Below, piece after piece: positions 1 to 11,900 of a stretch of 64,000 bases of DNA. Position 1 is the stretch's first letter; the number at the start of each line of letters is the position of its first letter. Source of the DNA: Dicaeum eximium (Eukaryota; Chordata; Aves; Passeriformes; Dicaeidae); the NCBI GenBank assembly GCA_013396995.1, contig VWZP01002201.1, positions 677,816-741,815 on the forward strand, written 5' to 3'. A program made the translations under genes and the position numbers. The notes below the pieces were generated by a model that worked only from the letters and a program-made list of their open reading frames with translations, had not been told where the DNA came from and searched no databases.

Positions 1-3000
1 GGGAGAGAGCCTGGCACATTAATGAAAAGCTATTAATATTAAAAAGCAGTTAATCCGTGATTACCCAGAGCTCCACAGAGCAACTATCCAAGAGTTAAAC
101 AAACATGAAGCTGAGGAAGATTTGAAAAGTCTCGATAGAGATTAATGACCTGAGCTTAACTATAAAAAGCTGCTGCTGTGTCTGCCTCTTGATGAATATT
201 CTCCAGGCTTTGCTGTGGCCATGAGGAGAGCAGAAATGCCAGGGTGGTTTTGGGATGACTGTAACAAGTGAAGTGTGGCTTCTGCTGGGGAAACAGCATC
301 TGCTGGCAGCCGCTAATGAGATGGAGGAGAAAATCAGTCACCTGAGAAAGACTTGTAAAGGGATATTTTAAAGCCTCAGCCTTCAATCTCAACATTAGAA
401 TCAGCCTGGAACAGGCTGTGCAGAAGGGAACATCTCTGAATTGGGTTTGGGGTTCCAAATCTATTGCCAGGTTGGTTTTTGGTGATGCTGTTGTGATTTA
501 GGGCCATGCTGCATCCAGAAAGGGCTTTTGGAGGTGTTTGGAACAGGCAGTTCTTATTTTTGTGTGCGTGTGTGTATGTGTGGTTTTTCCAGTCCCCCTA
601 TTTTGAAGTCATAGTCTTGAGGTTCACTGCATAATTTATGGGGCTGGGCATAAAAGTATATGCATATTAGTCCCAAAACAGATGCAGCTGAAGGAGGTGC
701 AGAGACAGCCCCTCCTTGAGAAATGTTACTCCCTGCCCATATCAGTGCCTGCCCCTTCTCTCTCCAGCTTTGGCCTTGCTCAGTGCCTGGATCGCCAGTG
801 CAGTGCTGGCTGAGCACAGCTGGAGAGGGAAGCCCATGGAGCTTTTAGGGGAAAGGCTGGGGAATGTGGCAGTGAGCACCCAGCTGGGCTGGCTCTGGGC
901 AACCTGGAGTGAGCCTTTGTGCAGTAAAACTCAGCAAACCGAGCTGTTTGTTGAGGAGGGAGAGGCGAGCAGGTGGGGATCTTCTCCAGCTCCAGTTTTT
1001 AATGCATGCCAAGGCTGCTTTTGCCCTCTGTCATCACTTCTCCTTCTCAGTAAGCCCTGTGTGCTTACAGCACGGCTTTGAGCTCTCTCCTCCTCTGGCA
1101 GGATCCTCTTAGTGTCTGCTGGCAGCTGTTTGAAGCAGGGCTGGTGGGTCTGGGCTTCATTTCATGCCTTATTTCACCCGAAATGAACACAGCCTGCTCG
1201 GGAGCCTGTTTGCAGGAAGGCAGACAGCCCTGTCTCGTGTGCAAGCCATCTCCTCTTCACCTCCCTGTGGCCTTGGCACGGGTGGCTGTCCCTCATCCAT
1301 CAAAGCCAGATGTCTGAGCATCTTCTGCCTCACCGGTGCTCCTCCTGCACTTGGAGGGTGGAAGATGCCACAAGAAGAGAAGTAAAGGAGGGGGAAAACC
1401 AACTCCTCCTCAGCTTTTGTCTGTGCTGGATTCCCGTGTCTGCATCTAGAGGGCAGGGCAGTACGTGCTCTGAGCTGGGTCTCTGTGTACCTGGTCTCTG
1501 GCCCCCATTAGGGGCTCACCAGCCAAGACTTCTTCTTCTTCTGGAGCTGGAGCCCGTGCTCAAGAGGGAGAGAAAGCAGCGATGCTGTGCAAGCCCATTC
1601 CCATGGCTGCATAGCCCATTGGTAGCCATGTGGCAATGCTGGAGGGGTCTGAGTGGCTTTTTCCAAGGAGGCAGGAGCCAGCCCTTGCCTCATCCTGCCC
1701 CACAGGGGCAAAGAGGGTTTTGTTGGTGGTTAAGGAGGGCAAAAGCAGGTATCCAAGCCATCCGAGGTGCCCAGGTGGTGGTTGGGGAGTTTGTCTCTCT
1801 GCATTTAATCAGCAGCTTTGCAGGTCAGTGGCAAGACAAAAATCACAGCTTGGGCCAAGCAAAGGTCTGTTAAAAGAGACAAGAAGCACTGAAAATGGAG
1901 ATGCTTGTTTGTTATTAAGATTTATAATCTCAATTATTTATATCCAGATCCAAGATGTCTCACCTCCAGAAGTCCCTCCCAAAGTGAATTATTCCCTCAT
2001 TTAGTGATTTTTTTTTTTTGTTATTTGTCCCTGCACTCAAGGAAATCAAATGGGAGGGCTGCACAAGAAGAAGGCTGAGCCTCAAATGTGCTTGTCACCA
2101 GTCGTCTGCAGTGAGACAAAAATGATTACGAGCTGTCATTGTTCGGCCTGGGTATGGGCTGGCTGTCCTCCAGCCACAGATTTTTTGGCTAGTCTTAGAG
2201 TTTTTGAGAGCTGGAGAGCATCTAAGCTCTTCTCACTAGGAGCAAGCATGCCTGCTTTATAAATATTCCTTAGCTAGCATCTTTATGCCTTGCAATTTTA
2301 TGGGCAAAATGTATACTTTTGTCATGCATGGGCTTATTTTTTAAAAGCTCCAGCTCCTGGATCCTTATCCCTAGTTCCCTTTCTCTATCCTCTTTCTCCT
2401 ACTGTTTTCTCCCCGTTTTGCCTCCTCCCTTTTCCCAGTCCCTTTCCCCTGCTCTGATTGCTGCTGGGGCTCTTGTATCTGGGACTGCTCCTGCCCCAGG
2501 TTGGGCTTGTTCTGCTTTTGGATACAGAAATATTGTTTGGACCACTTTACATCCCAATGCACCTTGCCTTGCCATTGGCAGGAAGGGAGGGGTAGAAGCC
2601 CCAGACAGTCCAGTCTGAGAAACAGGAATAAAAATGGGTGCAGAGAGGTGCTTCCCAAAGTTCCAATGTGAACTTTGTGGGCAGACCTGGAAAAAACAGA
2701 CTTCTCATCTCTCATATTTAGGTCTAGGTAGGATGGAACCAAAGGAGAAGCAGCATGAGGATTTCATAGTTTTCATGCTGCTGGGCAAAAAGCAGTCCCT
2801 GAAGTTTGGCATTCTGGGTGAATGGGTACCCATCAGTGCTGACTGGTTGCATGTCAGCAAGAGGGAAATTTCTCAGCCAGCTTTGCTGACTTCACAGAGA
2901 GGTGATGAAACCCCTGCAGGCACTTATTGCCACTCAATTGCAGAAACAAGCACAGAGTCAGTCAGGAAGAGGAGTTTAACTGAGCTGAAAAGAGGTCCTG

Positions 3001-5038
3001 ACCTGCAAACAACCCAACCCATATCACATTTTAGTTCTGTGAGCAGCATCTGGGAAGATGGTGGGTTTGCAAACAACTGTTTCATCACCCTGCCCATGAA
3101 CATGGACATGGCAGATGTCCTTGTCTGAGCCTGAAAAGCTCCCTGTGGGAAATGGGCACTTTGAATTGTGAATCAGTCATTGCTGACTTAGTAAAAGAAA
3201 CATTGCCCCCTTGGAAGAGCTGGTGAAGAGCCCAGTGCCCATGAAAGATGTGGCTGTCTCACATGGAAACCAGCCCAGCTGGCATCTGGTTTTGCCCTGG
3301 ATAGAGAGCATCTTCCTCTTAACTTTTACATACAAGTCAGAGCAGTTTAGACATAGAAGCTTGAATCTTGGCATGAAGGTTTTCACTTAAGACAGTCCAG
3401 TTGAAACACTTGGCTTTGGTGTTCACTCTGGATGTGACAAAGATGTGTTCATACCTGCAAAGGCCTCTGCTGAAGGTTTCCCTGCTTTGGATGCACTCAT
3501 CCCACACCATCCCCAACTTTTGCACATGTGCTAAACTCGGGTCTGCCTTCATAAAAGAACATTCGTGTCTCAGATACTCTGGGAATTAATTGGCTTTGGG
3601 GATGTTCTTGAGAGATGCTCACTGGGGTTGGGTGTTGAGTTTTCCTGGTGCAGCACTCTTCTACTCTGAGCTCATCCCCTCTGTTGCCAAACCTGAATGA
3701 GAAGCACCTCCAGAAGAGCTTCCAGAGGCCCATCTCCTTGCAGCTGTCTTCTCCCAAGGTGTTCTCAATGTGTCCAGGTAGGTGAGGCTGCCAAGGGTCT
3801 TTGCAGCTGACAGCTTTTTTATTTTTTTGAAAAATGAGGTGTCTGGGGTCACACAGCATTTACAAAAAGCCAGTGTGCTTGGAAGGGATAAATTCTGGGG
3901 AATCATTCCTTGCATGGCTACTGGTTTGTAGAGCAATTGCTGATCTTGGGGAGAGAAGAGCTTTGTGATTTATCAGTTTTTCTTGAGCTCTATGGCCCTT
4001 TTTTTCTTAACCAACACCATGTTTTTGCTGCTGCTTTGTCTTGGCATAGAGAGCCTGAAAGACTTTTTGAGAGCAAAGACATGTTTCAGCCATCCTCATT
4101 TGAGCACACAGAGGTTTCAGACTGTTCCCCAGACATGTTCTGGGTCATACCCTGGTCTTAACCAGGCTTTGAGGATGTGCATATACATGAAGGATTGTGA
4201 TCAGGTGTTGGGTCACTTCAGTAATACTATCCAGGGGCAAGCTGGGTGGAAATTCCAGAGGGATCACCTCCTGTACACATTAAATGCTGAAGGCCTGGGC
4301 ACAGACCAGTGCTTGTCAGAGGTGTTCACTTTCCAGGGGGCTGCCAACTCAGCCTGGGGTCATGGAGGAAGGGCCACACTGTGGAAGAGTCCAAGGCTTC
4401 TGGGCAGAAGTGAGAAGAGCTCCTGAGAGGAGTGAGGTTTGTGCCCAGGGCTGTGCTGGGAATGGAGTGATCCCAACCCTAGCTTTGAACACAGACTCTC
4501 CATCACTGGAGACTGAAGCCCCTGTGTGCTACCATGGCCAGAAGGGACTTCATCCAGAGGAGTATTCTGGTTTTTGTCCTCTCCCTGAAGCCTCTCTTCA
4601 CCCTTTTGTGTTTTCATTTTGGAATGCTGCCTTCCCTTCCCCCAGGCTCTAACTTGCAGTGAGCTGCAAACTCTTCTGGAAGCCCACACCAAAGAGTGTC
4701 CCTTTGGAGTGGAAGGGATCATTAAAATGCTTTGTTTCTCTTCAAGGCCAGTGTTTACATCCAAAGCAGCCATGTGTAAGTAGTTATGTGTGTCCATAGG
4801 GAGTTGTTCTGTTCCTACAGGCACTTGTCCAGAGTTGGTGAGTATGAAAGTGAAGTGCATGAAGAGAAGGGTGGGGATGTGGTGACCACAGTCCTGCAAT
4901 GTGGCAAGATACCCTGGTCACTTTTCTTAGCACCATCAGCAGGAGGCAATGACTGCTTCAGCAGGTCTCCTTGCTCATGCAGCTGGAGAGATGAGTTTTT
5001 GTGGTCTCACCAGTCCTTTCCTTTATCCTGTTTGGCAG
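1..5038. other. Upstream intergenic sequence
   Basis: No exon I can support. 1-170 is AT-rich with several TAAT/ATTA motifs and a CTATAAAAAG box (160-169). 561-584 holds a short TG-rich run. The longest + frame (2634-3128, 164 codons) shows no recognisable domain. By synteny SYT8 might be expected to the left, but none of its C2-domain motifs is seen. Confidence 0.5.
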
Positions 5039-6471
5039 ATGGAAGAGGCTGAGAGCAGAGGGGCAGTCCACAACATGGGGTCCCTGATGCAGGCCCACAG
5101 GTCCACTCCCAACCATGCTCCTCCCTGCCTTCTCCAGCAGACTCCCTCCCCTTCAAGGCCAAGCTCTCCTGTCACTTGTCCCTCTTTTTGCCCCTGTTGT
5201 GGGGCTCTGAGCCCAATTTCAGCCCCCTGCACCACATGCCATCTCCAAGAAATCCCTCAGGAGGAACAAGAAAAAGCCACACCCCAAGGAACACACTGGA
5301 CAGAAACCTGTGTGTTGCCCTTTCACAGGATCCATACTGCATCCACCTGGAGAACATGGACAGAGGGCAGGGCTGTGCATGAGCAGCACTGACAGCCCCA
5401 GCAGTGACAGCTCCATCAGTGACAGCTTCACTGACATGAGCTGCCTGCCCAGCCATGGCAGCCTGAGTAGCTCCATGGAAAGCCTTCTGCAGACTTGGAG
5501 GCTCAGCCTTGTACTCATCCTATTACCACACCTCACCACCCACTCCTCCTGTATCCTACAAACACTTCTGCTGCCCAATATTTTGGTCATGGGACTTCTT
5601 CCTCTGAACTTCATTCTTCCACCATATCAGGCCAACACTTTCCTATCACAAGGTGATAACCACATCCTTGAAATTCTGAGCAGATCTCTTTTGCTGCGCT
5701 GCATGCCCGGACTCCAGGAGGTCCAGAACACCTTCACCTCACAGAGCTGAAGGAAACTCCATGGCTGTGGGGAATTTTGAATGCAGAACTCCCCCAGTTT
5801 TGATTCCTCCACCAAGAGCTGAGCGGCTCTCTGGAGGACCGATGGGCCAGCAGAGGCCAGACTGTGTAGCTGCAGCATTTCAAAGGGACATATCCCAAGG
5901 GGACCCAGCCCTGCCCATGCCAGGGGTTTCTCCCTCCTCCACCTGCTGCCATGGCAATCCCCTGCAAGACACCAGCCCCAAACCAAGGACTTGCTCGTCC
6001 TTCAGCAGCACCTGCAGCACTACTGGTGTGGTGCTGAGGGTGGTGAAACAAGAAGCCTGCAGCAAGGGGTTTGCCACTATCTATATAATGTCTGGGAGGC
6101 GCCTGGAAAATATTGTCAGGGCCATGTCTGAATCAGCCTAAAAAGCCCTGGCTGGAAGAGGAGGGAGCGCCTGGCCTGGGGGAGGAGAGCAGGAGCTGTT
6201 TGGGTCCCTGTCTCCATGGGATCCCCTACACACACGCTCTACATGTGCTGTGACAAGGGCTGGGGAATATTTCCAGCCATTTTTTCCACCTGCTTCTCCT
6301 TCAGATCCATGGAGATATGGGTCTGGGTCATCCCACGGAGGGGATTACCCTTCTTGCTGTCAGCATGGGGCTGGTCTCTCATGCTCTGCTGCCTCTGCCC
6401 AGCCCCTGGCTGGATTTGAGGCTTGAGGCTGCCTGCAACAGATCCACAGCTTGTTTAAAAAAAAAAAAAAA
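5039..6471 (+). other. Unrecognised broken reading frames with a trailing A-run
   Basis: A good acceptor-like sequence (CTTTATCCTGTTTGGCAG) ends at 5038 immediately before ATG at 5039. That frame runs to 5392 (118 codons, Cys/Pro/Ser-rich). An overlapping frame gives the Ser-rich SSTDSPSSDSSISDSFTDM (from about 5379). A further frame, 5761-6141, has 126 codons ending SESA. An A15 run begins near 6457. I recognise no protein family. It could be a decayed gene or chance, and I do not assign a function. Confidence 0.2.
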
Positions 6472-7090
6472 CAAACCTGAGTTGTGTTGAAATATTTCAC
6501 AGAGGGAAGAGCTGCAAGTATTTATTGTGTGAGGCAAATAATTGAGGTTAAAAAGGCATGCTAGTGCTGGATGGCTTATTAAGGGATTGCTCTTGCATAT
6601 GCTGTCAGCAGTGGATATTTGGGGTGCAAGCTCTTTCCTCTCTTTCTTGCTGAAGGGCAGAGTTGCTCCCAAGCCTTTGAAGGCGAATTGAGTCATGCCC
6701 TTGTCCATGGATAAGCCACTCTGTGTATCCAAGGAGAAATTTTAATTAGAGGCCTTGCAGATGGATGGCTGTGTGCAGGGAGCCTGGGCTCCCCACAGAT
6801 TTGAAGCTGTATCTATTTTGACTGGTTGGTGGCATGAGAAGGGAGAGGAAGGCTCCCTACTTGGCACTTCTGAGGAAATACACCTCCCCAGCTCCTGTGG
6901 ATCCCACGGGTAGAAGATGTTCTCCTCCTCCCCACCCCTCCTTCCCTGGGGGCTGCCCTCTCCTGTTCTCCTGCCAGCCTGGCCTGCCCCAGCCAAGGGA
7001 GGTGCACAGGGGACTCTTGCACATCATTGGTCTGAGAAGGTCTCTATGCCCTTAAAGAGAAGGTGGATTTTCTGCTGAGCCACCCGAGAA
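6472..7090. other. TNNI2 upstream flank
   Basis: AT-rich to about 6620, then mixed. There is no clear CArG or canonical MEF2 site. CTTAAAGAG and GGTGG runs lie near 7050. No gene seen. Confidence 0.45.
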
Positions 7091-7130
7091 GCCCTTTTAT
7101 ACCTCCTTACTCAGCCAGCTGCCTGCGGCT
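7091..7130 (+). promoter_or_regulatory. TNNI2: TNNI2 core promoter (TATA-like)
   Basis: A TTTTATA box at about 7095-7101 lies 25-30 bp upstream of a plausible start site near 7125, just before the inferred non-coding exon 1. An E-box CAGCTG at 7116-7121 fits control by myogenic bHLH factors. The exact transcription start is inferred from spacing. Confidence 0.55.
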
Positions 7131-7180
7131 CGTCTGTCCGTCCTGTCCAGCCAGCACGACTCTCATTTCTCCAGACTTGG
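7125..7180 (+). other. TNNI2: TNNI2 non-coding exon 1 (5' UTR)
   Basis: The stretch ends in CTTGG followed by GTGAGC at 7181, a strong splice donor. No other first exon is evident before the acceptor at 8871. A short untranslated first exon is, as I recall, the arrangement in quail fast TnI. The left boundary is approximate. Confidence 0.55.
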
Positions 7181-7882
7181 GTGAGCCTTTTTGCATATCT
7201 CCTAACGATCCAGCTTGCTCTGCTTGCTCTTAGGGAGTGATGGGGGAGCAGATTGACTTACCTGAGCATTAAGGAGATAAATACCAGGTGGGGGTGGCCT
7301 GCTGGGAGAAACAGGGGTGGAAATAGCACTTTCTCCATCCTTTGCTTATCGGAGAGCGTCTGCGCGTTGGAAAGGCTCCCTCTGCCTCTTCCAGTGAGCT
7401 CTACTCTTTTTGATTTCGTGCTTTTCGTGCTTTTGCTTGCCTTGGCTGGTTCTGCTCTCAGTTTGAGTGGCGAGGGCAAGTGGAGCCTAACGCTGACCTC
7501 CCCAGGGCTGTAGGATTCAGGATCCCCGCCTGAGGTGACAGCTCGCTACTTACACCCCCCTTTCTCCACCTCCCTCCCCGGCCCTTGCAGTGCCTTCCTC
7601 CCCAAACCACCCTGGGACAGGCACCGACATCCAAATTTATGGTGTGCTCCGCGCGGAACAGGTGATGCAAAGCCCACGTCGCGGGCAGCGAGCTGCAGCC
7701 TGGCGTTGTCCCCTCTCGTCCCCGTCCCGCTGCGCCCGGAGCGGGAGCGTGTGCGGGGCAGGGATGCAGCGAAAATAGCCCGCGTTCCTCGGCCACCTGC
7801 GGCCGCTCCGCTCCGCTCCGCACCGCCGCCACCTCCCCGAGTCACGGGGCTGGCACCGGGGAAGGGCTGCCCTCCCAGGAGA

Positions 7883-7921
7883 CAGCTGCAGCTCCTTCTG
7901 CAGCTCCCTGGCCATTTTTAG
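7883..7921 (+). promoter_or_regulatory. TNNI2: Candidate intronic muscle enhancer (E-box plus MEF2-like site)
   Basis: CAGCTG E-box at 7883-7888. CCATTTTTAG at 7912-7921 is the reverse complement of CTAAAAATGG, one base from the MEF2 consensus CTAAAAATAG. From a start near 7125 this is about +758 to +796. That overlaps the position I recall for the quail TnI internal regulatory element in intron 1. Sites are read directly; function is inferred from the family. Confidence 0.6.
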
Positions 7922-8777
7922 AAGCACTTCCCCCCCTCTCCCTCTCTGAAGTAATGTGATGGGCCCGCACATTTTCCAGGATAAAGTTTCCTTGGCCGAG
8001 CAAGCTGTGCCTCCTGCCTCGGGCGTGAGCCCCCATTAACACTTCCCCTCCTGACAGAGCCTCCCGGGGCTGTTCTGGGGCCTTGGCTACTCTGCAGGGG
8101 ACAGGCTTAGGACATGCAAGCAGGGGATACTGCCCTGCTAGCAAAGTAAAATTCCATTTACGTGGAAATAATTTACAGCAAAACTTCCTTAATATGCTGC
8201 ATTGTACGTGTAAAATTTCCACTTAAAGCAAATGCAAGGAATCATCTGGGGAAATTTTTTTGTGCCTATATCAGCTTACCACAACTGCCAACCCTGCTCT
8301 ATGTCACTTGTGCTGAGGTTGCTGCAACAGGCTCCCCTGTCCCACAGAATGAGTGCCTACATTGGCAGCAGCATCCTCTGAAGCCCTTCCTTGTCACCTG
8401 GGGTCACTGCCAACCCTTTGCAGGCTTTGGGATATTTCTTGTTTATGAAGCGAAGTGAGGTTGAATGGCAAAGTGAAGCAGTAAACTGAAAATGGTTTTT
8501 GCCTTTTCTTCCTTCATTGACTAAAATGGTTTCTCGGGGGTCAGACAAGAAACAGACCTGCAGGAATCACTGTCACAAAGCTCTCTTTTTTTGTCTCAGC
8601 CCCATTTGGTCTTTTCCAGAAGGCCCTTGATGCTGAGGTTTGTGTTGCTATGAGGAAATGTTTGCCTCTCGTCTACAAACTGCAGCCTAGTTCCCTATAT
8701 GATGAAAAATTGGTGAATTTGGGAAATAAGAATGGACCTGTTCCTCTTTTTATTTTCTAGAGGAGTCTTGCTTTGTT

Positions 8778-8819
8778 TTTAAACCCACAAAAAAAACGGG
8801 TTTAAAACCCACAAAAAAA
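8778..8819 (+). repeat. Short direct repeat near TNNI2 exon 2
   Basis: TTTAAACCCACAAAAAAA and TTTAAAACCCACAAAAAAA lie about 22 bp apart, with an inverted GGGTTT between them, 50-90 nt upstream of the exon 2 acceptor. Confidence 0.8.
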
Positions 8820-8871
8820 GTGACCACAAGCATGAATAGTTGTAAACTTTTTCTCTTGGTTTTCATTTCAG

Positions 8872-8901
8872 GCTCACAACCATCTAAACCAAGATGTCTG
8901 A
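8872..8901 (+). CDS. TNNI2: TNNI2 exon 2 (start codon exon; coding 8894-8901)
   Basis: Acceptor TTTCATTTCAG ends at 8871. The first 22 nt are 5' UTR. ATG at 8894 begins M-S-(D), and the exon ends in GA before GTAAGT. Only eight coding nucleotides lie here (phase 2). Confidence 0.93.
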   Translation, partial: AHNHLNQDV

Positions 8902-11900
8902 GTAAGTTCCCATTTTTTTGTCTCTAATATACTGTTGGCATTTAAAAACTTCTGTTCAACCACCAACTTTCATGCTTGTTAAGATTCTTCTGCTTGTTTC
9001 CAGTTAGGATGCTAACTAATGCCTTTTTTTCCTCTTTCCCCTTTCTCTTCCTTCCTTTCCTTGTCTGCTTTTCCTGAACAGTGAAGAGGTAAGTGTGTTT
9101 TGCCGGGGTTTTTCCTTTAGCAATGCTTATGGCAGCAGTCCTGGCTTCACCTTTCCTCCCTAGGAAGATCAGCTGCGGGGTGTGTGTGGGGGAAGAATGC
9201 CTCATGGTTATTTTCTTGCTGACTCCTCCTGGTAAACACGTGAAGGAGAAGAAAAATCCCTTTTGAAAGACCTTTTTTTTGTCCCCTGGCTTGGAGTTAG
9301 ATGCTTTTTTCCCTCCATTCCTGCTTCCCCAGCTGACCACGAGATGGTGCTGGGAAGGCAGTGGTCCAGAGCCACCTCGCCTCCATCATCCATCCACCAT
9401 CCCGCCCTTGGCCCAGCGTCCTCTCCTCCTTCCCCACATCTAGCCCTTCATTTTCTACCCACCGAGCTCTGACAAATCCCTTCTCGAAGGCAATCCAAGG
9501 AGACCTGGATCCAGGGAGTGTGAGCAGGGTGGAGGTTGCATTCTTAGCATGTTTTCCCTGGCTTCTGGCAGAGCTAGGTGGGGCTGGGGGCGTCAGGAGA
9601 AACGCAGGGGAAGGAAGGTGTGGGAGGATCGTTCGTGGCTTTGTCACTCCACGTTTCCTCCTAGCAAATTGCTCCTTCCTTCATTTCTGCCTGGCATCTC
9701 CCCATATGTCTGAAACACCACAAGCTCCAGCTTGCTCTCACTGAGAGAAAAGAGGATGTCAGGGACACATAGAAATGCCACAAAAATGGTGCTGATACCC
9801 AACATGTTCTTTTACTCCCCATCAAGCCCAGACCTCCCAGAAAAAGCTGGGAGGACACTCTTTGCTAAGGTACCAGTTTTTGGATGGAGAATAAACCCTG
9901 GATTAGCAGCCCTCAAGGGATCTGATTATCTGATAGTTAATAGTGTGCTGCTTCTCTGAGCTGGGTGCCTTTTTTCTGCAGAGCCCTCCAGCCCTGTCAG
10001 GAGGGCCTTGGCACCTTTACATATGTGAGATGTGTCAGATTTTGTTACATTTCACTCTGCACATCCTTATCCACTTCCTCCTCTACGTAGCACAGGCCCA
10101 CACCCAAGTGCTGCTTTCTACTCCCCAGCCCTCAGCATATTAGATGTGTTTCCCCTGGGCCAGCCCAACTCAGCCATGCCCAGTCTTCTGGGTGAAATGC
10201 TCAAGGAACAGCTGAAATGCAGAAGTTGTGGGTTTTTTATAAATAGGAGTCCTGTTGCTGCTGGTCCAGCATGACAAGGACAGAAGGGCAGCCTGTGGTT
10301 GTGTCTGTCCTCCAGCTGTGATGAACCTCTGCTTCAGCATCACTTGTGCTGGGTCTTTTCAGCTCCAAGAAATTACACAGTTTTCATGTTTTCACCTGCC
10401 TAGCTGTCCTTGTCACCAGTGTCAGAATGACACGTGCCCTGGAATGCTCAGAAAGACATCCCACAGCTCCTGGGTGCCCAGGGACACGGGGGTCATTAGC
10501 TTGAGCACAAAGTAAAGCACATCTGAGTGAAGAGGAAATTAGGGAAAAGGCTAAAAGTCCCAAGAAGCCAAGTTTGAAGCCATATTTTATACATATATTT
10601 TCAAGTTGATTACCCTTGTTATCTTCTCCTGAGGGACTTTGTAGTTTTCAGGTACCTGAGGTGGGCAAAGCTGGGTTCAGCAGGGAACTCTTCCTTGAGT
10701 GCTGCTGGTTTGGGGGCAAACTGTGTGTCAAGATGGAGCCATCTCCCTAGCAGGGCTGCAGGTCCTTTATGGACTGTGGCATTGCATGGGGAAGGACAAT
10801 GGAAAAGGGAATGGGCACCTGATAATCTTCTTTTCTCTTGTTCCTTCCACTTGCAGAAAAAGAGGAGGGCAGCCACTGCCCGTCGGCAGCACCTGAAGGT
10901 ACGTGGCACTGCTGTGGCTGTGGGATGTGTGTCCCCACCTTCCCATCTCCCATCCCAAGCCAGCCAGCTCTCAGCACTCTCCCTACTAGAAGAGGGATGA
11001 CCTGATGACCCCCCCACCCTCCTTCCTTGCTTCCACCCTGCCCTGACGCTTCTCCTGCTGCCTTCCAGAGTGCTATGCTCCAGCTTGCTGTCACTGAAAT
11101 AGAAAAAGAAACAGCTGCTAAAGAAGTGGAGAAGCAAAACTACCTGGCAGAACACTGCCCTCCTCTATCGCTCCCAGGATCCATGCAGGAACTTCAGGTA
11201 CAGGCTTCTTTAACCCTTTCAGTGCTGGAGCAGAAAATATTTGACTCCATCAGTCAGCCTGGTGGATTTAGACTGGCCTTCCCATCTTGACCTTCTCCTC
11301 ACCTGTGTTACTCTGGATCCAGATGAACATGCAGCTGGCTTGAGAGGCAGGTGGGGTCTCTCTGCAAAAAAAAGGAAAAGAAAAGGGAAGATGTGTTTTA
11401 AATGACGTGTTGAGGCAGCATTTGTGTGCAGCCAGTAGCATGGAGATTGGGAGCTGGCTGACAAGCCCCTCTTCACCTCAATCCCCTCTAGTCTTCTGGA
11501 CTGGGGGCTTTTAGAGCCAGAGTGGTCCAGAGAGAGGAACCATGTGTGGGTCCTAGCAGTCAACATCCCTCTCTGCTTCCTTCCCAGGAGCTGTGCAAAA
11601 AGCTTCATGCCAAGATAGAGTCAGTGGATGAGGAGAGGTATGACACAGAGGTGAAGCTACAGAAGACTACAAAGGAGGTGAGTTTCCCCTGGAGCCATCC
11701 TTCAGGGGAGTCTGCAGCCCATTCCTCATGCCTCCCTGCACTGCTTGGGTCCATCTCATGAAACCCATGCCCTCCTCTCTCTCCACCCCCCCTCATTTCA
11801 TCCCCCCAGCTGGAAGACTTGAGCCAGAAGCTCTTTGACCTGCGTGGCAAGTTCAAGCGGCCGCCGCTGCGCAGGGTGCGCATGTCGGCTGACGCGATGC

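Larger units (their letters stand above)
7181..8871 (+). other. TNNI2: TNNI2 intron 1
   Basis: A 1.7-kb intron between the non-coding exon and the ATG exon. The first 900 bp become GC- and CpG-rich (7660-7870), then turn AT-rich (8150-8260 and 8690-8870). It holds the enhancer candidate at 7883-7921 and a small duplication at 8778-8819. No coding exon is seen. Confidence 0.6.

Noticed and set aside
2634..3128. 164-codon + frame with a CELCGQTW motif
   Set aside because: Only one CxxC and no proper C2H2 spacing, no splice context or family resemblance. Within chance expectation for 64 kb in six frames.
5271..5310. HTGQKP segment resembling a zinc-finger linker
   Set aside because: No flanking C2H2 pairs in frame, and the frame is interrupted upstream. 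Treated as coincidence within the unrecognised 5039-6141 region.
10619..11155. 178-codon - strand frame
   Set aside because: Runs antisense through TNNI2 exons 4 and 5, so it is a shadow of real coding sequence.
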